A stretch of DNA of 39,853 bases, taken from assembly GCA_934572325.1 (NCBI GenBank), contig CAKTKT010000011.1, forward strand, positions 1-39,853, in the 5' to 3' direction. Under the pieces are notes generated by a model. It was not told where the DNA came from, searched no databases, and saw only the letters and a list, made by a program, of their open reading frames with translations. The translations under genes were made by a program, and so were the position numbers. Positions within the stretch are counted from its first letter, which is position 1, and each line of letters begins with the position of its first letter. This DNA comes from an uncultured Oscillospiraceae bacterium (GTDB taxonomy: Bacteria; Bacillota; Clostridia; Oscillospirales; Oscillospiraceae). Of this stretch, positions 30,806-38,910 are shown in pieces.

Positions 30806-30847
30806 CAAAATAACGGCGGCGGGGCTGTTATTTTGCCCCGCCGCCGT
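30806..30847 (-). terminator. terminator of the amino-acid ABC transporter operon
   Basis: ACGGCGGCGGGGC pairs perfectly with GCCCCGCCGCCGT around nine bases, followed on the minus strand by TATTTTG. The stem is very strong and the T tract short. Confidence 0.75.
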
Positions 30848-30864
30848 GCAGACTGTACGCTTTA

Positions 30865-31614
30865 TCAGAGCACCTTGGAGAGAAATTCCTTCAGGCGCGG
30901 GTTCTGCGGGCGGTCAAAGATCTCTGCGGGCGCGCCCTGCTCAAGTATCCTGCCGTCCGCCATGAAGAGGACGCGGTCGCCCACCTCGCGGGCGAAGCCC
31001 ATCTCATGCGTGACGACAACCATCGTCATCCCCTGCCGCGCCAGCTCCTTCATAACGTCCAGCACCTCGCCGACCATTTCCGGATCGAGGGCGCTTGTCG
31101 GCTCGTCAAAGAGCATGACCTCCGGCTCCATGGCGAGGGCGCGGACAATGGCAATGCGCTGCTTCTGCCCGCCGGAGAGCATCGCGGGGTATTCCTCCGC
31201 CTTGTCGGCAAGCCCGACGCGCTCCAGAAGGCGCATCGCCATAGCGTCCGCCTCCGCCTGCGTTTTCAGCTTGAGGTGGACAGGCGCGAGGGTGATGTTC
31301 TTTCTGACCGTCATGTGCGGGAAGAGGTTGAAGTGCTGGAACACCATGCCCATCTTCTGGCGGTGGAGATTGATGTTGACGGACTTGTCGGACAGATCGA
31401 CGCCGTTGAAGATGATGCTGCCGGAAGTCGGCTCCTCCAGCAGATTGAGCGAGCGGAGCATCGTGGACTTACCCGAGCCGGACGGTCCGATGATGGCGAC
31501 GACCTCGCCGCGCTTTACGTCCATGCTGCAATCGTCCAGCGCCTTTACCTGCCCGCCGTTATATTCCTTTGTAAGATTTTTTACCGAGATGAGCGTATCA
31601 GTGCTTATCGCCAC
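30865..31614 (-). CDS. polar amino-acid ABC transporter, ATP-binding protein
   Basis: The 249-residue ATPase is of the GlnQ/ArtP type. Walker A is GPSGSGKST, the ABC signature LSGGQKQR, Walker B VMLFDEPTSALDPE, and the switch histidine is in VVVTHEMGFA. It powers uptake of a polar amino acid. Translation starts at a GTG (31614-31612), seven bases after AGGAGG and inside the 3' end of the permease gene (17-base overlap). The ARG-box-like site in the operon promoter suggests arginine or a related amino acid. Confidence 0.95.
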   Translation of the reverse strand: MAISTDTLISVKNLTKEYNGGQVKALDDCSMDVKRGEVVAIIGPSGSGKSTMLRSLNLLEEPTSGSIIFNGVDLSDKSVNINLHRQKMGMVFQHFNLFPHMTVRKNITLAPVHLKLKTQAEADAMAMRLLERVGLADKAEEYPAMLSGGQKQRIAIVRALAMEPEVMLFDEPTSALDPEMVGEVLDVMKELARQGMTMVVVTHEMGFAREVGDRVLFMADGRILEQGAPAEIFDRPQNPRLKEFLSKVL

Positions 31615-32329
31615 GGCGCATCCTCCTCTCTATTGCCTCGATGCCCTTGGAGGCGGGGTAGTTGATGCAGAAGTAAATAAGTGCCGCGAGGGTGTACGGC
31701 GCGAGGGTGATGTATGTCGCGCTCGCGGCGGTCTTGGCGGCGAACATCAGCTCCGCCATGCCGAGCATGGAGCAGATGGAGCTCTCCTTGACCATGGTGA
31801 CGACCTCGTTTGCGAGGGCGGGGAGAACGTTCTTTATCGCCTGCGGCAAAACGACGAGGCGCATACTGCTCGCTGCGCTGAGTCCGAGCGAGCGCGCCGC
31901 CTCCGTCTGCCCTATATCGACGGCGAGAATGCCGCTGCGGAAGATCTCGGCGACATACGCCGAGGAGTTGAGCGCCAGCGCCACGACGCCGGGGATGAAG
32001 CGGCTGAGATCCACAAAGCCGAGGATGGTAACGCGCGGGATGGACACCACGCCGAAAAGCCCGAAGTAGATGATGCTGAGCTGGACGAGCAGCGGCGTGG
32101 AGCGGAACACCGCGATATACGCGCCGGAGATCCACTTGACGAGCCTGTTTTTGCTCAGGCGCATCAGCGCGAGCAGCAGCGCCGGTATAACGGCGAGCGC
32201 CACGGACACCACGGCGAGCAGGAGCGTGTATTCAATGCCCTGAATGAAAAACTGACCGTATTTCGGGAGGAAAGAGAAGTTGAAGAAGTTCGCCGGACTC
32301 ATATCGACGAAGAGGTTAGACCACCACAT
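31598..32329 (-). CDS. polar amino-acid ABC transporter, permease
   Basis: The 243-residue permease has about five membrane segments and the HisM/GlnP family pattern, including YIAVFRSTPLLVQL, the EAA loop (TEAARSLGLSAASSMRLVVL) and PQAIKNVLPALANE. It is preceded by the binding-protein gene after a 112-base gap containing a hairpin, and overlaps the ATPase gene. Only one permease is present, so it probably forms a homodimer. Confidence 0.94.
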   Translation of the reverse strand: MWWSNLFVDMSPANFFNFSFLPKYGQFFIQGIEYTLLLAVVSVALAVIPALLLALMRLSKNRLVKWISGAYIAVFRSTPLLVQLSIIYFGLFGVVSIPRVTILGFVDLSRFIPGVVALALNSSAYVAEIFRSGILAVDIGQTEAARSLGLSAASSMRLVVLPQAIKNVLPALANEVVTMVKESSICSMLGMAELMFAAKTAASATYITLAPYTLAALIYFCINYPASKGIEAIERRMRRGDKH

Positions 32330-32377
32330 TTATATATGTCCTTTCTCTGTGGAGTGGGCGCGGAGCGGAAACGCGCG

Positions 32378-32415
32378 AAATTGGAAAGCCGCGTATCGCA
32401 TCGGCTTTCCAATTT
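32378..32415 (-). terminator. intra-operon hairpin between binding protein and permease
   Basis: AAATTGGAAAGCCG pairs with CGGCTTTCCAATTT around ten bases, with only a short T run after it on the minus strand. It likely acts as a partial terminator or 3' stabiliser so that more binding protein than permease is made. Confidence 0.6.
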
Positions 32416-32441
32416 TATTGTTTGCAGCCCTGCCGGACTTA

Positions 32442-33266
32442 TCAGCCGGCGGCGGGAGCGTCGGCAGTGACCTCAACGGCGACGCCGGACAGCTCATCGG
32501 ACTTATCCTTGAACTCCTCTATCTTGTTCTCGGCGGTCATCTGGGCGATGGCGGCGTTGATGCCGGGCAGCAGCCCCTTCGGGTCGCCCTTCTGGACGGC
32601 TACGCAGTACGGCTCGGCAGCGCCAAGCTCATCGGAGGCGGAGGCAACGGCGAGGTCGGGGTTGGCGGCGGCATAGCTCAGCGCAACGCTGCCGTCGAGC
32701 ACAGCCGCGTCTATCTTGTCGTTGACGAGCTGGTTGATGATGTCGTTGACGTTCTGGAGGGAGACGAGGCTCGCGCCTGGCATGGACTCGGTGACGATCT
32801 GCTCCTTGGTGGTCGCGGTCTGGGCGGCGACGGAGAGCCCGTCGAAGTCGGAGAGGGTATTGAACGAATCCGCCTTGTCAGCCTTGACGAGGAGCATCGC
32901 GGGGTAGTCGGTGTAGTACGGGTCGGAGAAGTCGGCGGAAGCCTTGCGCTCGTCGGTGGCTTCCATCGCCGCCATGACTATGTCATAGTCGCCCTTCTGG
33001 AGGGAGGCGAGCAGGTAGTCAAAGCTCATGTTCTCGACCTTGAGGGTCTTGCCCATGGACTGGGCGATATAGTCGGCGGCGAAAACGTCAATGCCGCCGT
33101 AGACCATCTCGCCGCTCTCGTCGGGGTACATGAACTCAAACGGGGCGTAGTCGGCGGAGGTGCCGAGGATCAGCTCGCTGCTGTCCTTGGACGCTGCGGA
33201 AGAGCCGCAGGCGCACAGCGCGAACACCATTGCGAGCGCCAGTATAAGGGAAACTGTCTTTTTCAT
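32442..33266 (-). CDS. polar amino-acid ABC transporter, substrate-binding lipoprotein
   Basis: The 274-residue protein has a signal peptide with a lipobox ending at Cys19 (FALCACGSS). A type-3 bacterial solute-binding fold follows, with ADYAPFEFMYPDESGEMVYG near the start, YDIVMAAMEATDERK and the ligand-binding FSDPYYTDYPAM region. It captures the amino acid outside the membrane for the adjacent permease. It is first in the operon. The promoter carries a probable ArgR site, pointing to arginine or ornithine/lysine; the binding pocket alone does not settle this. Confidence 0.93.
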   Translation of the reverse strand: MKKTVSLILALAMVFALCACGSSAASKDSSELILGTSADYAPFEFMYPDESGEMVYGGIDVFAADYIAQSMGKTLKVENMSFDYLLASLQKGDYDIVMAAMEATDERKASADFSDPYYTDYPAMLLVKADKADSFNTLSDFDGLSVAAQTATTKEQIVTESMPGASLVSLQNVNDIINQLVNDKIDAAVLDGSVALSYAAANPDLAVASASDELGAAEPYCVAVQKGDPKGLLPGINAAIAQMTAENKIEEFKDKSDELSGVAVEVTADAPAAG

Positions 33267-33317
33267 TTTATTCTCCTCTTTCTCATGTAATATTCATTTT
33301 GTCTCTCGACGTTCTGA

Positions 33318-33347
33318 AGTATAGCACGAATAAATATTCATTGTCAA
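33318..33347 (-). promoter_or_regulatory. promoter of the amino-acid transporter operon
   Basis: On the minus strand a perfect TTGACA (33347-33342) and TATACT (33323-33318) are separated by 18 bases, with TGC before the -10. Confidence 0.8.
33326..33341. promoter_or_regulatory. ARG-box-like operator (probable ArgR site)
   Basis: The spacer between -35 and -10 reads ATGAATATTTATTCGT on the minus strand, very close to the ArgR consensus TGAAT-WWWW-ATTCA. A second half-site, ATGAATATTACATG, lies about 40 bases downstream (plus 33284-33297). Bound repressor would block RNA polymerase directly. No argR gene is in the window. Confidence 0.65.
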
Positions 33348-33384
33348 TACCTGATTTGCGAATTTTTTCGATAAATTTTCACGC

Positions 33385-33411
33385 GCCGCTGTGCAGTCTG
33401 CACAAGGCGGC
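33385..33411. other. GC-rich dyad between divergent promoters
   Basis: TGTGCA-GTC-TGCACA (33390-33404) sits inside an outer GCCGC...GCGGC pairing. It lies between the divergent transporter and alr promoters. There is no T tract, so an operator or structural site is more likely than a terminator. Confidence 0.4.
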
Positions 33412-33422
33412 GAAAATTGTTG

Positions 33423-33451
33423 TTGCATAAGCGCGGATAAGCGGTTATAAT
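33423..33451 (+). promoter_or_regulatory. promoter of the alanine racemase gene
   Basis: TTGCAT (33423-33428) and a perfect TATAAT (33446-33451) are 17 bases apart. Confidence 0.75.
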
Positions 33452-33493
33452 TGGGGGGCGTATGAGAGAATGAACAGTGAGGTGCATTTTGAC

Positions 33494-34603
33494 ATGGATA
33501 TTATGAATAATTCATATCTGTATACCGACACGGGGCTGCTGCGGAAGAATATACGCACGATACTGAATACGCTCCCCGTCGGGACGAAGCTCATCCCCGT
33601 GCTGAAGGACGACGCCTACGGGCTGGGCGCGGCGCAGGTCGCGCACACGGCGGCGGAGTTTGACGAGATAGACTGCGTCGCCGTGGCGAACGCCGCCGAG
33701 GGGCTGGCGCTCCGTGCGTCCGGCTGGACGCGCGGCATACTCGTGATGAGCAGCGCCCTCCCCTTTCAGCTTCCCGCCGCAGTGGAGACGGGGCTGACGC
33801 TCGCCTGCGCATCCGTCGATTTTGCGCGCGCGCTTGAGGAGTGCGCGCGGTCTCTCGCTCTGCGCGCGCGCGTACATATCAAAATAGACACCGGACTGCA
33901 CCGTATAGGCGTTGAGCCGGGCGGGGAGCTGGCGGCGCTCATCGCGGCGCTGGACGCGGCGGAGAGCATCGACGTTGAGGGCGTGTTTTCGCACTTTGCG
34001 GACACGGACGACGCCGCGCTGACGGCGCGGCAGTTCGCGCGCTTCGAGAGCGCCGCGGCGCAGCTTGAGAGCGCGGGATATACGGGGCTTATGCGGCATA
34101 TCTCCTGCTCCGCCGCGCACGAGCAGTACCCGCAGTACGCGCTGGACGCGGTGCGGATAGGGCGCGCTCTGTACATGGACGCGCCGCAGGGCGCGCGGCA
34201 CGGCATCGCCGAGGTCGCCACGTGGCGCAGCTACGTCACGGCGGTGAAGCGCCGCCGCGCGGGCGATACGCTCGGCTACAGCGGGGCGTATACGCTGACG
34301 CGCGACGCGGACGTCGCCACGATAGGCGTGGGCTACGGAGACGGGCTGCAGGACGCGCTGTGCGCCGCGCACGCGCCCGTGCTCGTCGGCGGACGGGAGT
34401 GTGCGCTGCTGGCGTGCTGCATGGATCAGGCGTTCGCGGATGTGACGGGCGTGGAGTGCCGCGTGGGCGACAGCGTGACGATATTCGGCTACGACGAGGG
34501 CGGGCGGCTGCTCTCCTCGCAGGCGCAGGCGCTGCAGTTGGCGCTGACCGGCTGCGGGCGGACTGCGGCGCTCTCGCCGCGCGTGGCGCGAATATACGGC
34601 TGA
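33494..34603 (+). CDS. alr: alanine racemase
   Basis: This PLP enzyme makes D-alanine for peptidoglycan. The PLP lysine is in PVLKDDAYGLG (K38 from this start). The second catalytic residue is the tyrosine of GDTLGYSGAY, and VATIGVGYGDG and the CMDQ motif are present. I prefer the ATG at 33494 (369 residues) because GAGGTG lies nine bases upstream. The ATG at 33470 would be only about a dozen bases from the predicted transcription start and has no good ribosome site; it would add eight residues. It is a single-gene unit ended by a long palindromic terminator. Confidence 0.92.
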   Translation: MDIMNNSYLYTDTGLLRKNIRTILNTLPVGTKLIPVLKDDAYGLGAAQVAHTAAEFDEIDCVAVANAAEGLALRASGWTRGILVMSSALPFQLPAAVETGLTLACASVDFARALEECARSLALRARVHIKIDTGLHRIGVEPGGELAALIAALDAAESIDVEGVFSHFADTDDAALTARQFARFESAAAQLESAGYTGLMRHISCSAAHEQYPQYALDAVRIGRALYMDAPQGARHGIAEVATWRSYVTAVKRRRAGDTLGYSGAYTLTRDADVATIGVGYGDGLQDALCAAHAPVLVGGRECALLACCMDQAFADVTGVECRVGDSVTIFGYDEGGRLLSSQAQALQLALTGCGRTAALSPRVARIYG

Positions 34604-34610
34604 GAACGGC

Positions 34611-34660
34611 GCAAAAATTCACCGGACTTTGCAAATTTGCAAAGTCCGGTGAATTTTTGC
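34611..34660. terminator. 50-base perfect palindrome, bidirectional terminator
   Basis: Two 25-base arms, starting GCAAAAATTCACCGG and running to a central AAATTT, are perfectly complementary. The stem has A-tract and T-tract at its ends, so it can stop both alr (plus) and the dehydrogenase (minus), which converge here. Confidence 0.92.
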
Positions 34661-34665
34661 CGGTA

Positions 34666-35622
34666 TCAGTTCACGACGTTCTGCGGCGCTCCGGCGAGGA
34701 AGGCGCGGATATTCTCCGCAGTGACGTCCACGATGCGCCGGCGGCTCTCTCTCGGCAGCCAGCTTATGTGCGGGGTGATGATGCAGTGCGGAGCGCGCAG
34801 AAGCGGGTCGTCTGCCGGTACGGGCTCATGCTCCGCAACGTCCAGCCCTGCCGCCCAGACCTTGCCGCTCTCCAGCGCCTCGGCGAGATCCGCCGAGCGG
34901 ATGAGCGAGCCGCGCCCGTTATTTATGATGATAACGCCGTCCTTCATTTTGGCGATGCTGCTGCGGTTTATCATGCCGACGGTCGCGTCGTTCGCCGGAC
35001 AGTGCAGGCTTATCACGTCCGCGCGGGCAAAAAGCTCCTCCAACGGAACGTATTCCGCTATCGCCTCGCCCTCCGGACAGCGGCTGCGGTTATAGGCGAT
35101 GACGGTCATGCCCAGCGCCCTTGCCGCCGCGCCGACTGCGCGCCCGATGCGCCCGAAGCCGATGATGCCCATGGTCTTGCCCGCGAGCTCTATGAGCCGG
35201 TGCTCGCCCGCGCACTCGGGAAAGCAGCCGAACCACTCCCCCTGGCGCACGCGGCTGTCGAAATACGCGGTGTGCGAGCAGAGCTCCATCAGCAGCGCGA
35301 TGGCGAACTGCGACACGGACGCCGTGCCGTAGCCGGGTACATTGGAGACGGGTATGCCGCGCTCACGCGCGAAGACGGCGTCAACGCCGTCAAAGCCCGT
35401 GGCGGTGAGCGTGATGTAGCGGAGCTTGGGGCTGACGGCGATAAGCTCACGCGGCATGGGCTGGTCGCCGACGATGATGTCGGCGTCCTGCGCACGGCGC
35501 TTGAGCTCCTCCATATCGTCGGAGTGCGTATGGTATACGCTGACCTCGCCGAACTCACCGAGCGCGTCCCAGCTCAGGTCGCCGAAGTTGAAATAGCTGT
35601 CGTTCAATACGCAAATCTTCAT
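34666..35622 (-). CDS. NAD-dependent D-2-hydroxyacid dehydrogenase
   Basis: This 318-residue protein belongs to the D-isomer 2-hydroxyacid dehydrogenase family (glycerate/hydroxypyruvate reductase-like). It has the Rossmann motif GIIGFGRIGRAVG, the catalytic arginine in INNGRGSLI, the glutamate in DVAEHEPVP and the histidine in ITPHISWLP. It reduces a 2-keto acid such as hydroxypyruvate or glyoxylate; the exact substrate is not evident. It lies 18 bases downstream of the hexokinase gene, so the two are probably co-transcribed. Confidence 0.93.
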   Translation of the reverse strand: MKICVLNDSYFNFGDLSWDALGEFGEVSVYHTHSDDMEELKRRAQDADIIVGDQPMPRELIAVSPKLRYITLTATGFDGVDAVFARERGIPVSNVPGYGTASVSQFAIALLMELCSHTAYFDSRVRQGEWFGCFPECAGEHRLIELAGKTMGIIGFGRIGRAVGAAARALGMTVIAYNRSRCPEGEAIAEYVPLEELFARADVISLHCPANDATVGMINRSSIAKMKDGVIIINNGRGSLIRSADLAEALESGKVWAAGLDVAEHEPVPADDPLLRAPHCIITPHISWLPRESRRRIVDVTAENIRAFLAGAPQNVVN

Positions 35623-35640
35623 TGGTGTATGCCTTTTCCG

Positions 35641-36918
35641 TTATCTGTTCAGCAGCGCCGCGGCGGCAGAGCCGGGCAGCGTGGTCTCGCGGCTGACGCG
35701 CAGAACGGCGTGCTTGCCGAGTCTGCCCGCCGCGTACTCGTCCAAAAGCGCCTCCAGCACGGGGCGGAAGTGTCGGCTGCGGTCAACGAGCGAGCCCTCG
35801 GCGCACACGCACACGGGGCGCGCGGCGTCGTCTCCCGCGCCGGTGAGCAGCATGATGCCCGCGAGGTTGGCGCACATACACTGTGCGCTCCGGCGGAAAA
35901 GCTCAAGGCTCACGGTCTGCGCAAAGTCCGCGTCTGCGGCATTGTCGGCGGCAAGGTCGAGCTTTTCCCCGCTTGCCCATGCGTCGATGACCGCAGCGTC
36001 GATCCTTCCAAGCTCGCGCACACGCGCGGCGGAGCCCGCGCTCAGCAGCCCCTCATCCGCCGCAGCGCGGAGCATCAAACGTCCAAGCTCGCCCAGATAC
36101 GCGCCGGCGGTTAGCTTTTCCATTATCTTTTCGCCGGGGTTATGGCTCTCGCGGTCAAGGATAACGTCAAAATCGCCCTGCGGCATGCCGTTGTACAGTC
36201 CGGATTCGAGGTTGACAAGTATGCTCTCCTCCCCGCCGCGCCCGAGCTTTGCAATGCGCCTATACGGCAGGGCGCAGCAGGTGTTCGTGCCCGTGCCGCT
36301 GATCTGCCCGACAAAGCCGCTGTACGCCGACTTGTCGAGCGTGCAGGACGAGCCGAGCAGCGCGGCAACGGTATCGTTGAGGATGAAAACGCGCTTGCCC
36401 GTTATCCCGCGGCGCTCCAGCTCCGCCGTGAGCGACGCGCCCACGAGCCGACCGGACGAGCCGGTGATGACGACCTCCTTATCAATGCGCCTGACAAGCC
36501 CGTCTATCTCCGGCGTGATCTCGGCATTGTAGGAAAAGCAGAAGCCGATAAGCTCTGTTCTGTCCATGAGCGGCTGGATGCTGTCCGCCGCGAAGGATAT
36601 GAACTCCTCCCACGTGGCGCTTTTGTCCGTGCCGGGCATTTTGCACTTTGTCACGTCGGTCAGCTCGTAGCCCGCGTCCGTGAACGTGACGAGCCCGCTG
36701 CGGAAATTCGTGCCGCCCGCGTCTATCACGGCGGCGGGCACGCCCTTGGGGATGCAGCCGTCATTTTTTATGTAGGTGGGTATCATCGGCATGGAGCTTT
36801 TCTCGCCCTTGAGACCGTGCTCCATATCCTGCCGCATACGCTCGGCATACTCCGCCGGGTCGATGAGCGCGCTCATGCCGTGGCGCGCCATGAAATCCAG
36901 TGCCTTTTTGCTGCTCAT
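35641..36918 (-). CDS. eukaryotic-type hexokinase
   Basis: The 425-residue protein phosphorylates a hexose with ATP. It is not of the usual bacterial ROK or GlkA kind; it matches the two-domain eukaryotic hexokinase family. The phosphate-1 loop is VIDAGGTNFRSG (64-75), the catalytic aspartate is in LNDTVAALLG (D182), and QISGTGTNTCC follows. The substrate/adenosine region VNLESGLYNGMP, DRESHNPGEKIMEK and TAGAYLGELGR is also typical. Such hexokinases are reported from scattered bacteria. The ATG at 36916-36918 has only AGAGGT about twelve bases upstream; a longer open frame upstream is not coding. The hydroxyacid dehydrogenase follows closely. Confidence 0.9.
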   Translation of the reverse strand: MSSKKALDFMARHGMSALIDPAEYAERMRQDMEHGLKGEKSSMPMIPTYIKNDGCIPKGVPAAVIDAGGTNFRSGLVTFTDAGYELTDVTKCKMPGTDKSATWEEFISFAADSIQPLMDRTELIGFCFSYNAEITPEIDGLVRRIDKEVVITGSSGRLVGASLTAELERRGITGKRVFILNDTVAALLGSSCTLDKSAYSGFVGQISGTGTNTCCALPYRRIAKLGRGGEESILVNLESGLYNGMPQGDFDVILDRESHNPGEKIMEKLTAGAYLGELGRLMLRAAADEGLLSAGSAARVRELGRIDAAVIDAWASGEKLDLAADNAADADFAQTVSLELFRRSAQCMCANLAGIMLLTGAGDDAARPVCVCAEGSLVDRSRHFRPVLEALLDEYAAGRLGKHAVLRVSRETTLPGSAAAALLNR

Positions 36919-36958
36919 GTTGTGTTTTTTACCTCTTCTCTTTCCCTTATGCCGTTCA

Positions 36959-36984
36959 AGACCGGCGGCGAACGCCGCCGGTCT
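36959..36984 (-). terminator. strong hairpin after the SPFH gene, weak T tract
   Basis: AGACCGGCGGCG pairs perfectly with CGCCGCCGGTCT around two bases. The minus strand continues TGAACGG without a T run, so it may be partial or Rho-assisted and allow read-through into the hexokinase gene. Confidence 0.5.
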
Positions 36985-37006
36985 GCACTGCTTGCTCGAC
37001 GCCCTG

Positions 37007-37888
37007 TTACTTTTCCCTGACGGACTCGATAACGCCCTCCGCAAGACCGGCAATGCCCTGTATCTCGCTGGGGATGATGATCTTCGTCGCCTTGCCGTCC
37101 GCCGCGGCGGCGAACGCCTCAAGCGCCTTCAAGCGCAGCACGGAATCGGACGGAGCAGCCGCGTTTATGAGCTTGATGCCCTCCGCCGTGGCGCGCTGGA
37201 CGGTGAGGATAGCCTCCGCCTCGCCCTCCGCCTCAAGGATCTGCTGCTGCTTTTTCGCGTCGGCGCGCAGTATCGCGGACTCCTTCTCGCCCTCCGCCTC
37301 AAGGATGGCGGCGCGCTTTTCGCCCTCGGCGCGCAGTATCGCCTCGCGGCGCTCGCGCTCCGCCTTCATCTGCTTCTCCATCGCGTTCTGGATCTCCTTC
37401 GGCGGGAGAATGTTCTTCAGCTCCACGCGGTTGACCTTGATGCCCCAGGGGTCGGTCGCCTCGTCGAGGATGGTGCGCATCTTGGTGTTGATGATGTCGC
37501 GGCTCGTCAGGCACTGGTCGAGCTCGAGATCGCCGATGATGTTTCTCAGCGTCGTTGCGGAGAGGTTCTCAATGGCGAACATGGGCTGCTCGATGCCGTA
37601 GGTGTAGAGCTTGGGGTCGGTTATCTGGAAGTAGACAACGGTGTCGATCTGCATGGTGACGTTGTCCTTGGTGATGACCGGCTGGGGCGGGAAGTCCGCC
37701 ACCTGCTCCTTGAGCGTGACGACCTTCGCCACGCGCTCAATAAACGGCACCTTCACATGGATGCCGACGCTCCACGTGGTCTTGTACGCGCCGAGGCGCT
37801 CCACCACGTAAGCCTTTGCCTGCTGGACGATGCGGATATTGCTGATGAGTATGGCAACGATCAGCACTATAATTATTGCGAGTATCAT
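37007..37888 (-). CDS. SPFH-domain protein (stomatin/paraslipin, QmcA-like)
   Basis: The 293-residue protein has one N-terminal membrane segment (residues 1-20), an SPFH/band-7 domain (about 22-190; VVERLGAYKTTWSVGIHV, MQIDTVVYFQITDPKLYTYG) and a charged coiled coil with repeated EAEGEKE-type heptads (about 190-245). A small C-terminal domain follows. Such proteins form large ring assemblies that organise membrane microdomains. The ATG follows GGAGG, 36 bases after the NfeD gene, the typical partner of this family. Confidence 0.94.
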   Translation of the reverse strand: MILAIIIVLIVAILISNIRIVQQAKAYVVERLGAYKTTWSVGIHVKVPFIERVAKVVTLKEQVADFPPQPVITKDNVTMQIDTVVYFQITDPKLYTYGIEQPMFAIENLSATTLRNIIGDLELDQCLTSRDIINTKMRTILDEATDPWGIKVNRVELKNILPPKEIQNAMEKQMKAERERREAILRAEGEKRAAILEAEGEKESAILRADAKKQQQILEAEGEAEAILTVQRATAEGIKLINAAAPSDSVLRLKALEAFAAAADGKATKIIIPSEIQGIAGLAEGVIESVREK

Positions 37889-37924
37889 TTTTCCTCCGTT
37901 CTGCCGCAGTATGCGGCACTATGA

Positions 37925-38377
37925 TCATTTCTTGACTATGAGCTTTACGCCCTCTATTTTTTGGGCTTTGACGACGTCGCCCACGGCGTACTTCTCCTCC
38001 TCGCTCTCCGCGCGCGCCGTCCACACCTTGCCGTCGATCTTCACCGCGCCCGTTCCGGCGAGGTTGTCGATGGTCTCCGTCACAACGCAGTCGCGCCCGA
38101 TGAGTGCGTCGGCGTTCGTCGGCTGCACGCGGGAGTTGACATAACGCCGTGCCAGCGGACGGGTGAGCGCGAGCGTCGCCACTGACACCGCGAGAAACCA
38201 CACCACCTGAAGCCACAGCGGAGCGCCCAGCAGCGCCGCGATAAGCGCGGCAAACGCGCCGATGGCGAACCATATCGACACCAGCCCCGGCACCAACGCC
38301 TCCACAATCAGCAGCGCCACCATAGCCACGAGCCACACCACCGCCATGTTGACAAAAAACGTTGACCCTATAAGCAA
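37925..38377 (-). CDS. NfeD-like membrane protein
   Basis: The 150-residue protein has three or four N-terminal membrane segments and a C-terminal OB-fold domain (ALIGRDCVVTETIDN, GAVKIDGKVWTARAE, GDVVKAQKIEGVKLIV), the short form of the NfeD family. It partners with the SPFH protein encoded directly downstream. The start is a TTG (38377-38375), seven bases after AGGAGGTG; the first in-frame ATG lies ten codons further in and has no ribosome site. The pair probably forms one operon from the promoter at 38420-38448. Confidence 0.9.
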   Translation of the reverse strand: MLIGSTFFVNMAVVWLVAMVALLIVEALVPGLVSIWFAIGAFAALIAALLGAPLWLQVVWFLAVSVATLALTRPLARRYVNSRVQPTNADALIGRDCVVTETIDNLAGTGAVKIDGKVWTARAESEEEKYAVGDVVKAQKIEGVKLIVKK

Positions 38378-38419
38378 TGCGCTTCACCTCCTGTTGGTTT
38401 TCTTTTTTGCAACATGTAT

Positions 38420-38448
38420 ATTATATATGGACAGCGGGCTTTTGACAA
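38420..38448 (-). promoter_or_regulatory. nfeD-SPFH promoter
   Basis: On the minus strand TTGTCA (38448-38443) and a perfect TATAAT (38425-38420) are 17 bases apart. The same base pairs read TTGACA on the plus strand (38442-38447), with a weak TATTTT 18 bases on (38466-38471). Confidence 0.75.
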
Positions 38449-38610
38449 GCACAAATACCGCAAAATATTTTCCGCGCCGACCCTCGCTTTAACGCTTTAG
38501 CCCTTTACTTTTTGATAAGCTTGTTGTATGATATACACGACATATGAAGCATACGGCGCGGATTTTTCCGCATTATGTACATTATATTTTATGATATAAA
38601 GGAGTCCGGC

Positions 38611-38910
38611 ATGAACAAGCTTCCCAAAAAGCCCAGAAATGAAAATATGTACAAGGCGATACTCAGTCTGCGCAGCGTGGACGAGTGCATGAAGTTTTTC
38701 GACGACCTGTGCACCGTGTCGGAGCTGATGGCGATGGAGCAGCGCTATCAAGTCGCCTCCTGCCTCGACGACGGTATGATCTATAACGACATCCTTGCCG
38801 AGACGGGCGCCTCCAGCGCCACGATCAGCCGCGTCAACCGCTCGCTCCAGTACGGTCGGGGCGGGTATACCATCGTGTTTGACCGCGTGAAGAAGGGCGA
38901 GGACAAGTGA
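38611..38910 (+). CDS. YerC/YecD-family TrpR-like repressor
   Basis: This 99-residue all-helical DNA-binding protein of the TrpR superfamily has LRSVDECMKFFDDLCTVSEL, AMEQRYQVASCLDDG and the helix-turn-helix YNDILAETGASSATISRVNR. The regulated genes and any co-repressor are unknown for this family. The ATG at 38611 follows AAAGGAG; twelve further upstream codons are in an AT-rich leader. It overlaps the methyltransferase gene by four bases. Confidence 0.92.
   Translation: MNKLPKKPRNENMYKAILSLRSVDECMKFFDDLCTVSELMAMEQRYQVASCLDDGMIYNDILAETGASSATISRVNRSLQYGRGGYTIVFDRVKKGEDK

Noticed and set aside
30788..32470. 560-codon open frame opposite the ABC transporter genes
   Set aside because: Antisense to clear ATPase and permease genes, crosses their terminator, Ser/Arg-rich with no fold signal.
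34222..36114. 630-codon open frame spanning alr, a terminator, the dehydrogenase and part of the hexokinase gene
   Set aside because: It crosses a 50-base terminator palindrome and three real genes; composition artefact.
36919..37122. Longer N-terminus for the hexokinase
   Set aside because: The extension is Arg/Ser-rich, overlaps the hairpin at 36959-36984 and the end of the SPFH gene, and has no counterpart in the family.
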